A DNA stretch of 64,000 nucleotides from Varanus komodoensis. Its lineage: Eukaryota > Chordata > Lepidosauria > Squamata > Varanidae. The DNA lies in contig NW_025335505.1 in NCBI RefSeq assembly GCF_004798865.1, positions 14,519,099 to 14,583,098 on the forward strand, read 5' to 3'. Positions 12,230 through 24,013 of this stretch are shown piece after piece. The notes under the pieces are model-generated. The model did no database searches. It was not told the origin of the DNA and saw nothing but the letters and a program-made list of their open reading frames with translations. The number at the start of each line of letters is the position of its first letter. Within the stretch, counting starts at the first letter, position 1. A program made the position numbers and the translations under genes.

Positions 12230-13404
12230 CTTTTCTTTCTTCACCCCCACCACACCCTCAGTCACAGGCTTCTGTGCCAAGGATACTCTGCCGGGGATGG
12301 ACTGCAACAGGCTGCTGTAGGGACCACTGAAAAATACTAACAGCAAACTGAATAACCTGAGCACTGGTTGCATGTAGTGCAAAGGGCACTGCCCATGCAA
12401 AGGAGAGGAGTACATAAGAGAAAAGGCTGAGTACAGCTCCAGGGAAATGATTGTAGGTGGGAACTATTTTGGAAGTGGGTGTAAATCCCCTAACCCCAAA
12501 CCAAATAAGGTTAGAGCATGCTCGGTGCATGTGGAATATTGATTGATTGTTTGGGAATAGTTCTCTGAACAGTCACATTGTATTTGACAAAGCCTGAACA
12601 ATCAGGGCCTCCTGGATTCTACATTGATAACATCTGAGCCATTCCAGGATTGTAATATTTTAAATATTTGGTACATATATGTGAAGAATGCATAATGCTA
12701 ACAGGGAGGCTTTTATATAAATTTAATAAATAAATAAAATGTACCAATGAATGGCAATTTGTGATAACTGACATAAAAATGTGTTCATAAAGTTTTATGT
12801 AACAATTTCTAAGGAAAAGAAGAAAGCTTAAGAAAGAATCTTAAATTAACTGGCAAATTTTCAGGGCAATAGCCGTACTTCCTGCCTGTTTCCATAAATT
12901 GCAGTGGAGCAGGAATACAGAATGTCTGAAAGCAAAATCTGGCCTGCCTGGGCTTCCAATTCTCCCCACTCCCCATAGAAGCTTTAAGTTAACAATAAGT
13001 TGGCATTTGGGTACTTAGCCCCCTTGCTTTGCCCTGGTTACCACTGGTAGGTGTCAGAGGATCTTTTCTAAAATTTAAAACAGTCCTGGAGCTAACATAC
13101 ACATTTGCCATGGGTGGGCAAACATTTTTTTTCTGCTAGAGTAACAATTCCTCACTCATAACCCATTTTAGGTGCATTTTGCTGGTGGGCGGTGGACAGT
13201 CCAGAGTCAAATACGGGTTTTGCCATTCCCTATTTATTTTCTCTTTCTGGCACCTCCTTCTCTCTCTCTTTCTCTCACAGATCCCCCTTTTCTCACTCCT
13301 CCTCTTCTTTCCCACCCAACAGGGTGCCGGGGAACAATCTCATGCAGGGGGCTTTTGAAACTATGCTGTGGGCTGCATGCCATTATGCTGAAGGTCATAA
13401 GTTA
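12230..13404. other. Unassigned DNA with one short LINE-tail remnant
   Basis: No gene recognised. At about 12704-12741, 'aggcttttatataaat' followed by TAAA repeats resembles a degraded L2 or SINE 3' tail. Serine/phenylalanine-rich frames near 13172-13480 come from TC-rich DNA at 13255-13320 and are not credible proteins. Confidence 0.5.
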
Positions 13405-13481
13405 TGTACTATTGTATTTCAATGTATTTTATCATGTTGTAAGCCGCCCCGAGGTTTCGGCAAGGGGCGGCATAGAAATGT

Positions 13482-13528
<47 letters not shown>

Positions 13529-13529
13529 G
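13405..13529 (+). mobile_element. L2-type LINE/SINE 3' tail with (TAA)n
   Basis: The sequence 'catgttgtaagccgcccc' (13433-13450), then 'caaggggcggcatagaaatg' and a (TAA)n run from 13482 to 13529, is the classic 3' end of reptile L2-group elements. Only the last hundred or so bases can be assigned; the preceding DNA at 13330-13400 is not recognisable as L2 coding sequence. Confidence 0.7.
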
Positions 13530-13571
13530 TGCTGCCCACTCATCCTATGTGCATTTCACTGAGCTTCATGA

Positions 13572-13666
<95 letters not shown>

Positions 13667-13675
13667 AGAGAGAGA
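13572..13675. repeat. Compound microsatellite (TG)n-(GA)n
   Basis: An almost uninterrupted (TG)n run (13573-13610) passes through a short CGCG junction into (GA)n (about 13614-13660) and then a GGGAGA-rich end. The alternating TG part can adopt Z-DNA and the purine part H-DNA. The (TAA)n of the preceding LINE tail lies only 43 bp upstream. Confidence 0.97.
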
Positions 13676-13827
13676 TCTGGCACATCTGGATAAATATTAA
13701 GAAATGCAAAAAGCCTTAAATGAGCTATGGAATCTTTGTCTGCATCACCAGTATGACAAATCATTATTAAACAACTTTGGGTTCTGGCAACTGAGCATAA
13801 GCTGGGTGCATGCCAGGTCCGTCCTGC

Positions 13828-13975
13828 TCAAGCCATAGTTTTGGTAGCCTCCCATACAGTCTATAACTCCTATTTTTCCCAGCCAGCATAGCCATTGGCC
13901 ATGTTGGCTAGGAATCATAGGAGTTTAGCTCCAACATACCTGAAGGGCACCAGGTTAGAGTAGCTTGTTGCAAGC
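13828..13975. mobile_element. Fold-back hAT-type MITE remnant
   Basis: The core is a 25-bp inverted repeat (13865-13889 against 13901-13925, 21 of 25 pairing) with an 11-base loop 'agccattggcc'. Arms of the form AACTCC...CCAGCCAGCAT are typical of a very abundant reptile non-autonomous hAT element whose outer part reads '...acctgaagggcaccaggtt', also seen here (13938-13955). The outer ends are degraded and no 8-bp target duplication is clear. Similar remnants lie at 55003-55140 and 61400-61518. Confidence 0.65.
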
Positions 13976-16900
13976 CAAACTAGGCCTGGTGTTTTACCCT
14001 GAAGGACACCAAACTGTTCAGCAAGAGATGATTGCCTAGGATGGGAATTTGGGGACAGTAATGCCTGCCTTGCAATACATACATGTTGATAGTTTTTATT
14101 TCCTTGGCCACAGCCTTGATTTGTTTAGACTAAAATTCAGTCTTTTAAAACTAGCCAGAGAAATTCATTCTCTCTTTCCTACAGTGAACACTTCTTCGTT
14201 GCTTCTTTCTCCTCTGTCAAAATGCTCCACTTTAGTTTATTGAATCCAATAGTTTTATTATTTCCTTACATTTCAAATTTCTTTTAGTCAATTTAGCAGA
14301 GATAGCACCTTTCTCTTTACTCTTATTTCTTTTTTTAAGACTACAGTCCACAGAGAACATCTATGTTGTCATCTGTTTGGAAAGGATGTTTATAAGACCT
14401 GCAGGGTGGGGAATGGTACGCTTTCATCAATTTTGATGTCATTTTTGTTTTCAAGAACAGCTGTTCCAAGAAACATCAGTCAATTCCACATTAAACGTGT
14501 TTTGCTTTCTGAGCTCAGCCAACACAGGAGGGAATTATTCATGCCAATCTAACAAGATACTTGCCAATGAAAATATGCACTTCATAGGCTTAGTGTATGT
14601 GCCAGTCACTTATAGGCAAACGAAAGCAGTGGGATGCAAGTGAAGGGGAGTCTTTTGTTCTAGAAACTCCACAGGGGGATTTCCCTCCCCTCTTCCAAAA
14701 CAAAATGGATTCATGCCTTTGAGCACTTGCCACTTTCATCCCTTTCTGAGTAAACATAGGGTGGAAAACTTTCAGCTACACTTTGTTGAAGGAACAGTAA
14801 AATATATAAAAATAATTTCAGGAGTCCATCATGCCCTCTGTTATTAGACTTTCCTCTAGCTTTCTCTTGAGTTCAGATAATGCAACACATTGCTTTATTG
14901 ATGGAGATGTTGGTGACATTCAAAACAGAAGCAGGGTCAGGAATGAAGTCCCATAGTTTATTAAAACTGGTCTCAGAATTCGAGTATCCTTTAACAAATT
15001 GCCAGACACTCTTCTGTGTGTTCCTTTGAGGGCTGCAGTCAGTCACCCATGCCAGTCACCCATGGGTCAGCCATGCTAGGATGATCTTTGGCCCTGTCAA
15101 TTTTCCTACTGTGGAATCTCTGCCATTTAGTCCAGGAGTAGAACATCTTTTGGGGTCTATGAACACAATTGGCTATTAGTGAAACTGGCCACCGCCACAA
15201 AATGGGTGTGTTCCTGATGAAAGCATTGGCCTACAACAGCCCATTTTCATTTCTAGAAGAGGACTCCAACCCACTGTGTAATGCAGAGGAATTCATGTCA
15301 AAGGAAGACGGTAGCAGCTGAAGGCCCTCTCTTTGCTTTGAAGCAATCCTAGCCACCCATATTTGTGTTTGTTGCTGCTGCTACTGCTTTTGTCATTTTA
15401 ACTAAAAGAAGTAGGGTACTACAGCAGATGCTAAGAAAAGTGTCTGAACATGTATAGGTCTGTTTTATCCCCCCCCCCCAGCCCCTTTATGTTACTTTTA
15501 GCTTTTCCTTCTCTCAACCCCATAGGAAGCAACGAAACCAAGATAAGAAGTCTTTTGAAAAGGCTTCTTCTGAACCCTTGGACTAGATATAAAAAATCCT
15601 GAGTTCTTCCCACCACTGCATTTACTTGTGTTGTGCTAAATTGCTTTTGCTTGTTTGTTATTCAGAACTATCCATGGAGAGCTTGCCCATCTCCACATTT
15701 TGAAATTTTATGGTCTAAAGCTGTAGATTTTGGACATGGATTGTGCAAACTAAAGATGATGTTACATCTCTGGCAAGAATACTAATATCATCTATCAGAC
15801 TCAGCTACCTGGGACATGCAGGCATGGTAGATGCCTAAAGTCTTGTCTAAGAATCAGAATGGTGGAGATAGTATCCTTGGGCAATGGAGATACCTTGAAG
15901 ATTGCGGCTTGCTGCAAACATGCCTGATTCAGCATTAGTCCTCATAAGCTGTGTACATGGACAATGAGCCACTCAGAGTGAAAATCTTCCTTCCACTCCC
16001 ATATATGATTTCCATGACTGGATATGCACTTGATCTCCAAAGTGAGCATTCTGCTCTAATATGTTTTCCATCAGGAGAAAAGCAGCAAAAGCTCCCTCTT
16101 CCACCCAAGGGGTAAGTTTAGGATAGCTTTTGGTTTTCTACAAAGGATTCAGTCCAAATTAACTGTTACCAAATCTCCAAAGGCATCCAGTTTGTTGGAT
16201 CATGATTTTCATTTGAATGGTGTGTTTGAAATTTGTGTACTGAGTAATAAAAATTGTATCATGTGGTATTTGGTAATGCAGTTCAAAGATCCATGCTGGC
16301 CTGTATTTGAGTTTGTCTGCTTAGTAGACTTTTGTTGGGAGACTTCCTGTCTCCTGATAGTATTATAACCCAATATAGTCTCTGCCATAAAAAGTCAGAA
16401 GATATTAAATGATGCTATAGCCAAAATAGCTAACAGATACATACATGGTGTTTGCTTTGTGTGTTCATATGTGCTATCCTTTAAAACATTTAATCAGAGA
16501 GTCATTTAATTTGCATTTATATCGCTCTCTGTTTAGAATCTCTATTTTCTGCAGCAGAGCATCAAAATAAAAATTAAAAAGTGCAGTGTTCCTATACAAC
16601 ATCTCCTTTAGACTGTATGAGCAAATGCCAGGCAAATGCAGAAATAATTAGTGGCCAGTGTGAAATTTGTTCATATTTGTCACATAATTTATTTTATTAC
16701 TATAACAGAAATCTATAAAATGTAAAATACATTTCATGTATTTTGAACCAATCTGTGAACTCAGCATTCAAAATCTGCATTTCTCTAAATTTTCCAGTGG
16801 AGATCTCAATTAAAAAAAAATGCATGTATGAAGGGAAAGTGCTCACAAAAATCTATCTATTCATGAACATAACATTAAAATAAATGTATTAGAAGAAATT

Positions 16901-17795
16901 TCAGGCAAATTTATTTTCTGAAAGCAAGAACATTTTGGAAGACCCAAACTTAAGGTTGAAAATGTTCTCAAAGTGTCTGATGAATCACATAACAATTCTT
17001 GGAAGTGGTGGGGAGAGAAACTGGAAGAACATGAAATAGAGAGATGTGCCCATTCCTGGAAATAACAGTACATCTGCTTTCCTCTTCTTCTTTTATCTAA
17101 TTTTAAAATTGGTACCATTCTTATTATGCAGTTGGAAACCTACTTATATGTCAATATAGATAGCTCTGGACTAAAGATAAATAGAAAGATATGACAAATG
17201 TTCAAGCAGTGCTGCTTTTCCTGTCACTTCAGAATCCTGGGGAAAACTATGTACCTGGTGAATTTTATGTTGCCATGAAGTTTTAATAAGCCTTTTCCAA
17301 TTTGATATGGTCTGGATGGCTTTCCACTTTGACAAACTTTCAGAGCAATGTGTACTTTACACATTTGAATACCCATGAAAAAGTCAAAAATTAAAGCAGG
17401 AGTGGCGTTAAATGGGAATTGAAGTGAAATTCAGAGACTTTAGGTGATGTCAAAAATCACTGGTCTGTGAGTCTTCCTTCTGATTATATTCAATGAAATT
17501 GTGACCATTCCAGAGGAAAGGGAAGTACATCAGCCAGAGCTTTACCGAGACTTATTCTCAAAATAACTGAGATATTAACTGTTTACCATTACACCATTTC
17601 CACATTTTTCATTGTATAAAAGGGTTTTTTTTTTTACATCATTCCATTTACTTTAGTCTGAAAATTATTTCAATTGTTAAAGAACTATTTTTTTAAAGAT
17701 CTTGCATTAGGGTCTGTGCAGTTTTAGTGTATGACTAAAAATAAAACTGGTGGAGAATCTTGTACCATGAACTTGAAATAGCTGAAGCAGGAGAG

Positions 17796-17826
<31 letters not shown>

Positions 17827-18154
17827 TTTCCAGGCTTCAAGATCAAAATAAAATTTACAAAGAGAGTTGTATCCCTCCGGCTTAGCTCATATTGCATCTT
17901 AAATGCCATATCCTTTTAACTGTCCTTGAGAGTTGAAAGCAGAGACTTCAATGTAGGTTTTCTTTTTTTTAAGTAAAGGGTTGTGTTTTATTTTGGTTTT
18001 TCTTTTTTTTTTTCTTATGTAGCTAAATGGTAAGTAGAGCAAATACAAAACAACTCAGTATTTGAGAGGAAATAATATAAAAGTATATTTGCAGAAAAAA
18101 AAATGATGTTCCTTAAAAGTACTTGAGTTTGCTCTCCTTCTTTTCTAGCTTCTT
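13976..18154. other. Unassigned DNA with one microsatellite
   Basis: About 4.2 kb with no recognised gene. At 15119-15260, 'ccaggagtagaacatctttt' followed by 'ccaccgccacaaaatggg' looks like a worn hAT-type MITE, but its ends cannot be placed. A (CA)n run lies at 17800-17826, T-runs near 17620 and 18002. Frames are under 90 codons and without motifs. Confidence 0.5.
17800..17826. repeat. (CA)n microsatellite
   Basis: Thirteen uninterrupted CA units, read directly from the sequence. Confidence 0.97.
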
Positions 18155-18255
18155 TACTTATTACATTTCTAAGCCATCCAATAACAAATGTTCTCTGGGC
18201 AGATTACAAACACTTAAGAATAAAATGCCAAGGAACAGATAAAAATATAACATTT
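18155..18255 (-). mobile_element. CR1/L2-group LINE 3' UTR end
   Basis: The pattern 'ttctaagccatccaataaca', 'ctctgggcagattacaaaca', then A-rich 'aataaaatgcca...ataaaaatataa' is the reverse complement of the 3' UTR of a CR1/L2-group LINE. Similar ends occur at 38880-38995, 40320-40390 and 42105-42210. A BovB piece follows directly. Confidence 0.55.
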
Positions 18256-18257
18256 GT

Positions 18258-18463
18258 TGTTGTTTTTATGTGTCATCAATTCATCTCTGACTTATGGTGA
18301 CCCTATGAATGAGTGCCTTTCAAATGTCCTGTCCTTGACAGTCCCAGCTGGTTAACGCTTATAAACTCAAGAATGTAGCTTCCTTTATGCAATTGTTCCA
18401 TCTCATACTTGTTAGCAATCTTCTTCTACCTTCAACTTTACCTAGCATTCTTGTTTTCTTGTG
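18258..18463 (-). mobile_element. BovB (RTE clade) LINE 3' end
   Basis: The minus strand reads as the C-terminal end of the BovB ORF and the start of its short tail. Motifs in order on that strand are RMLGKVEG (from 18436-18459), then MRWNN and IKEATFLSL near 18370-18400, and ALIHRV (near 18300-18318), close to the family pattern (ML-GKVEG-R-RGRP, MRW-DSIKEAT, TLIHRVAMSR). The frame carries at least one internal stop, and everything upstream of this C-terminal piece is absent. BovB supplies the enzymes for Sauria SINE copying, which fits the SINE at 7325-7689. Confidence 0.75.
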
Positions 18464-19185
18464 TGGGAAAAATATGAGATGCTATACAAATATTTAAACA
18501 ATATTTGCAAGAGGAGTTCTCCAATGGTTTTGGAAGGCAGTTGCTTATCTGACCAGGAAGCAATTGTATGAATGGTGTTTAATAAAATTTGCCCCTTGGT
18601 TCCTTTGAAATTGAAGAGACAGGGCAACATGTCTTCTGTTTCTCAGTCTTGCTGTCTTTCCTATGGGATATAAAAAATAGCTAATCAGGCTGGGATCTGC
18701 ATGTTGCCCTTGCTATGGGGAGGCAAGCAATTGTGTGAGGAGGGAATTCCAAGCAATGAGGCAAAGAATGCCTGGCAAAGGGTCAAAAAGCACTGGGAAA
18801 TCAAGCATGTTTAGAAGAAAAAAGTCCTGAAGGCTAAAGCACAATCCCATCTATTTTCTATCTGAACGTGCATAAGACTGCATATTAAAGGGGACAGGAA
18901 AACTGAGCACAACTAAAGGCATCTCAATGAATCACGGAGTTGCTGAAATTAGTCCACTAGCTCTTAAGTGTACCAAATTTGCATAGGATGTACCAGGGAT
19001 GGGCAGAAACAAGTCCACAGATTTTGTCAGGTGTCCAATGGTCATGAAAATTGGGAATTGAAGTCCAAACCAGATAAAGATATCTTTCTTCATCTCCATC
19101 CAACCTTCTCTCAATGCTGTGTGACCAGAACCACTAAATGAAACTGAGACTTATTGAATGTTAGTTGTTTGCTATTACATGATAC
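18464..19185. other. Unassigned DNA with a doubtful MITE trace
   Basis: No gene recognised. Around 19030-19070, 'caatggtcatgaaaattggg' followed by 'aattgaagtccaaaccagat' resembles the half-arm of the fold-back hAT MITE seen at 13865. It is too short to assign firmly. Confidence 0.45.
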
Positions 19186-19415
19186 TATTATTATCACATC
19201 ACATTCATGTGCTGCCTTTTCCCCTCTTACAAGGAACCCAAGGCTGTTCACACAGTCCTTCTCCATTCCGTTTTATCTCACACCAACAACCCTGAGTGGT
19301 AGACCAAGCTGAGAGTGTGTGACTGGCCCAAAGTCATCCAGTGAGCTGAGTGGGGACTAGAACCTGGATCTTCTAGGTCCCCAGTCCAGTACTTTAATGA
19401 CCACACCACATTGGT
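19186..19415 (-). mobile_element. tRNA-derived SINE with L2-type tail, reverse copy 2
   Basis: Reverse complement of the SINE at 11993-12229. On the + strand one reads the tail first ('tgctgccttttcccctctta', 'ggaacccaaggctgttcaca'), then 'accaacaaccctgagtggta', 'tgactggcccaaagtcatcc', and finally the tRNA-like head with a B-box complement 'ggactagaacct' (19352) and an A-box complement 'actttaatgaccacaccaca'. It is diverged but nearly full length. Confidence 0.8.
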
Positions 19416-22400
19416 TCTATAGATGCCTTTAGTTTTAGACTATATGGCTGCTTTCATTGGGTTTCATATGTTGGACTGGGATATCATGACACAGAATGAA
19501 ACCCAGGATATCATTTTTTTAAAAAGCAATTGTTACTTTCACTGCCAAGTTTGCATCTGTTATTATTGTTGCTGGTGAGATTCCCAAAATATAAAGTTTT
19601 GATAGAAAATCATAATTATGATATGATATCATCACACTACACTACAGGAGTTCAACATATATATGGTCTAAATCAGGGATACAGTTCTTCAAGACCGGGA
19701 TCCCAATCCAGCCAGAGGGCTGCCCAAAAGGCCACATCCCTATCCCCAGCTCTACCTGATCCCCCATCACTGTTTGTTGGTTCCCTGGCTTTGGAAACAT
19801 TTTCCTTCAGTTTTAAAATATTGAAATGCTAAGTCTTAATGGCAGTAGGAACTTTAAACTAAAACATGATGGGGGGGGGTGCATGTGCATGAGTGCATGC
19901 ACACTGCCCTAGCCCATTTCTTCTGGAACATGGCAAGTTGGAAAGTTTCTCTGAATTGGAATTCTGCCCTCACACAGAAATAGGTTGACCCACCTCTCAG
20001 CTGACCCCTGTGCTCCCTAATTATGTATCTATGTTGCATCACAGACAGAATGTGACTGCTTAAAATGTCCAATTGAAGAAGGGTTTAGCTTGCTAAGCAA
20101 AATCTAACATCTTTATGAACTCCTCTGCTATAACAATATTTTTTCAGATAAATAGTCTGGGACCAAGAGTTTTGGAGAACCACCTTCTCCTGTATGAACT
20201 TGCATGAGTGTTGATATCCTCTGGATGTGTCCTTCTCTGTGTCCTGACAACATCTGGTGTGTATTTGGTAGCAATTTGAGAAAGGTCCTACCCAGGAGTG
20301 GCACCTACACTTTGAAAAACCCTACTAAAGGGGTTAGCATAGGTGCCACTGCTGGACCAAAAATTTTCAGTCATTTAACTAATGAGATTCTTGATTATTC
20401 TGTGCTGCTCTATGGGTTAAGTCTGTATTTTTATTTAATTATAAATTTAACTGGCTTCCATTCTTAAAAAAAGAAAAATCTGCTTCATTTCAGAATGAAA
20501 TCTTTCAGATCTGACAGTCTTACACTCATAAAGAATGTTGGTTCTTCAAGACAAACCAATTTCATTTTATTTCCACAAAAATAGGAGCATTGTGTTTCTC
20601 TATGTTTAATCATCATGGAATTTCATAATTTTATGTTCAGTTTTCCAATAGTGTTGCTTCACCCCCAAATGAGCTCCATGTGTGTCCAGAAAACTTTCAA
20701 AGAAAAGAAGCAGCTGCTGGCTCTCACTTTGCTTTAAAGTGAGTGCAGTTCTTAGAAATAATGAAGTTGTTTTTAATACACAATTAAAAGTAGGAGAGAG
20801 AGGGCATTTCATGGGTGTCAAGAATGGTGTCTGAGGGTGCACTGGTGCTCATAGGTGCCACATTGTGTAGCCCTGCATTGCATTTAAGTTGTAGGTGTCC
20901 TTTACTAGCATAGAGTGGTTCCCAACCTCTATTTAGACAGTTTGGTACATCTGCTATATAAATTTCCTATCCTACACCTATTGCCAATCCATTCAAAGCC
21001 CTACTGTGATTGGATGTCTAAAAGCATCTATGCAGGACCACACCATCCACTTCTACATAAGGTCTTCTATACCTAGTCTTTGTCTGCCTGGTCATGTGAG
21101 CCCTGAATTTACTTGCATTTCCTCCCACAGTTCCTGAACTTCACTCTATGACCATATGTGGTCCCCTTTTCCTGACCATGCCTCTTCCTGTCCCCAAGCC
21201 CAGAAGCTCCTGGAGAGTGTCTCCATTGCATCCTGAGGCCATTGACCCTTCTGCTTTCAGACAGATCCCAAAGAGAAAGTCATTTCCTGCATCTTCTCCA
21301 TCATAACACACACCCCTTCTTCATCTTCCTGCCTAAGTTAAAGCTGTGTGGCCAACTGCTCTAGAACCATTCTTCCTTTGCCTTTTACTTTCCTGAAATC
21401 CCCCACAGCTATTCTTTTCGATAGCTGATTGGTATATTAATCTTTTTTTTAATACCTTTTTATTTTCTGGAGAACTGCTGACTTGTCTTCACAGGACCAA
21501 GGGTATCTTTTGAGGACACTACTTATAATTAATCATTCCAGTCACACATGCTTGGGTCCTTTACATTTTGATTAGGGTGCTAAGAGGAGGAGTCTCTACT
21601 ACAATCCTATCAGGCTTTCCTCTCATCGAATAGGTCCAAGGTCATATTGGAAAGTTTTGTTTAGCTCACCATTTGAGCAAAATTTAAAATACCCCAGAAA
21701 CAGGTACATAATTTGGAGGAAATGTATTTATACACTTGTGACCTGAACCTGGGCAAGTGAGAATCAGCAAAACTCAACCTCACTGAAGTTTGAAATTCCA
21801 TCTCAAAGCTCATTCTAAAGCAGGTTGAGGTAGATTAGGAGCTCTGTATTTTTTCTCTTTTTGCATGAAAATCCATTTATATTCCTGTGCATATTTTTTC
21901 CAAACACATGCATTAGCTGTGCACAATTTTGTAATGTAACTTTAAAATCCTCTGATTCTGAAATGTATAGTTTTTGAAAATGTACTTGTATTATGTATTT
22001 TTATTTATTCATTACTTTTCTATACTCATTTTGAAATGCATGGAGTTTGGAAATGTGCACAATCTGAAATATGCACATTCTATTGAACAATTTCCTTCCC
22101 TCTTGGTCTGTGAATAATTTTGCAAGTTTGGAAATGTACAGACTTTTACTGCAGAGGGTGTCTGAGTCTCTGTTCAGTCTGGAAGGTATGAACTGGGGAA
22201 AACCCTGATCAAACTTGAACCCAAAATTATTCTCATGCATCCCTGAATGAAACAGTGTGGTAAGGCTGTATATATACCCATAGTGCTGTTCCAAAGATGA
22301 AATGGAGAGGGGGGTCATATATGCTGAGTTTGGTTCCTCACCAAAACAAAACACAAACAAACAAAAAACCCTCCAGATAGAAATGCCATAAATAAAGAAT

Positions 22401-23672
22401 GCACATCCTTCTCTTATGGCCTGTCATGCTCCTAGTTGTGGTATTTCAAACCATAGAAAGCCTAATAGCAACCAGCCCAGTCATTATGACTGCTATGGAA
22501 GCGCATTTAGTGAGAGTCAATCAATTTGAAAAGTTGTTGTTGCTGGGTTGTCCACAAAACCCTCTCAAGTGTTTGGTGTTATAGCAACACTTCCCTCGAC
22601 TGAAAAATCTTAATAGCTCCTCTGAAACCATTAAAACCTATTGTTTTGGTGATTTGCAAACACAAGGTTTCTAAATAGGTCTTGACCAGACAGACAAATC
22701 GATCGGAAGGTGTGTTTTTCTAGTCATGGTTCGAATCTCTGCCCCCAGGTGGGCCCTGACACAGCATACCAAAAGCTCCGCTGGGGATGCTATGGCTTTA
22801 CTTCACGCTTTGTTGACTCCCCGAATGGTTTTTAGCTCAGTTTGACATTTTGTACAAGGTCGCATATACAATACAAGGGGAAATGCTCTATTACTTAGTG
22901 CTTATACAAATGATGGCATGTAATCTGCATGTCAAAACAGAGGAATAACCTATGGCTGCACCTAAGTATTTTCAGACTCACTTCTTGTTGTATTACTCCT
23001 GTGCACAATTTGCTTCATCATGCTCAATGTTGTATTAATAATATGTAAAAGTGCTGAGCAGTTGTGTTACCCACACTGCTTGCTCTCTCCTGAAAGCAGT
23101 GTTGCCCCTCCCCTGGAGTTTAGTGAGGCATAGCCAGTTAGTGTTCTACGTGAAGCACAAACATTAAGTGTGCAATCCTGTTGATTGTGCCCTTGATGAT
23201 CATTCTATTGCCCTAGAATGCAATATCCTCTGATCATCCATTGCAGAATGAGAGGGGTAGTGAGAGCAAACCTCACCCCACCCCATGTTCCTGCACCGCA
23301 TTTTTCACTAGACTGTTTTTTTGTTTGTTTGTTTGTTTGTTGCATTTAACAATGGCATTTTTGAAAAGGAGGGGAGGAGGCTGGAAGAGTGACCAGAGGA
23401 TAGCTTGTATTCTGGCTAACCTTGTCCCATCCCCACAAATCCATCAAATGCCCTCTTTTCCTGGGGAAATTTACCCAGCCTTAGAACGTTGCCAATATGT
23501 TTTCTATCATGACAGCTGGGGGGTGGGGGGAGCCAGACCACTGGCAGCTTCCGAGGTCAAAGCAGCTCAGAGGAGGGAAGTCCCAGTAGTGTAAGGCCTA
23601 CTACAGGACAGAGGATTGTGTGCTAAATTGTTTTCATATGGGGTTGACCCAGAGGATGTTCTCTAGGGGCTG
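19416..23672. other. Unassigned DNA with scattered repeat traces
   Basis: No gene recognised in about 4.2 kb. Weak traces: a hAT-like start at about 19674 ('tcagggatacagttcttcaa'); a 34-bp block at 19837-19870 shared with 24767-24800; AT-rich repeated wording (GAAATG, TGCACA) at 21880-22170; a possible tRNA/SINE B box at 22726-22737; and a (GTTT)n run at 23319-23341. Pyrimidine-rich DNA at 21000-21420 has no frame of interest. Confidence 0.5.
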
Positions 23673-23680
23673 ATCTAGAG

Positions 23681-24013
23681 CAGGGGTCCTGAAACTTTTT
23701 CACCAGGGGGCCAGTTGAAAACTGCCAGTGCTGGGCGCAAGATCAGAAAGGTGGTGCTGGTGGTGTGTGCGGGCTGGGGCAGGGGCAGGGCGAGCACACA
23801 CTGTGAGGCGGGCGCATGAGGCAGCAGCTTGCTTGCTTGGAGATTATTTTCTCTGAGTGAGCAAACCGCTGCCTCCCTGCATGTGGGGTGAGGTGGGCAG
23901 CAGCGGACATGCACATGGGCGTGGGCGCAGCGCATCTAAATGGGCACGGCGGGCCGGATAAATGGGCATGACGGACCAGATCCAGCCCTCAGGCTGTGGT
24001 TTGAGGACCCATG
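23681..24013. mobile_element. hAT-type MITE
   Basis: A 333-bp element bounded by inverted ends: left 'caggggtcctgaaac', right (other strand) 'catgggtcctcaaac', 13 of 15 matching. These are the typical CAGGGGTCC hAT ends. The flanking octamers, atctagag and atccaggc, match at 5 of 8 positions and may be a worn 8-bp target duplication. The interior is GC-rich (near 23700-23960) and holds no transposase. Typical phrases of the family, 'gggggccagttg' at the left and 'ccagatccagccc' at the right, are present. Confidence 0.8.

Noticed and set aside
13192-13719. 175-codon frame ending in poly-I, CVCV and RERE runs
   Set aside because: It is the translation of TC-rich DNA, (TAA)n, (TG)n and (GA)n microsatellites.
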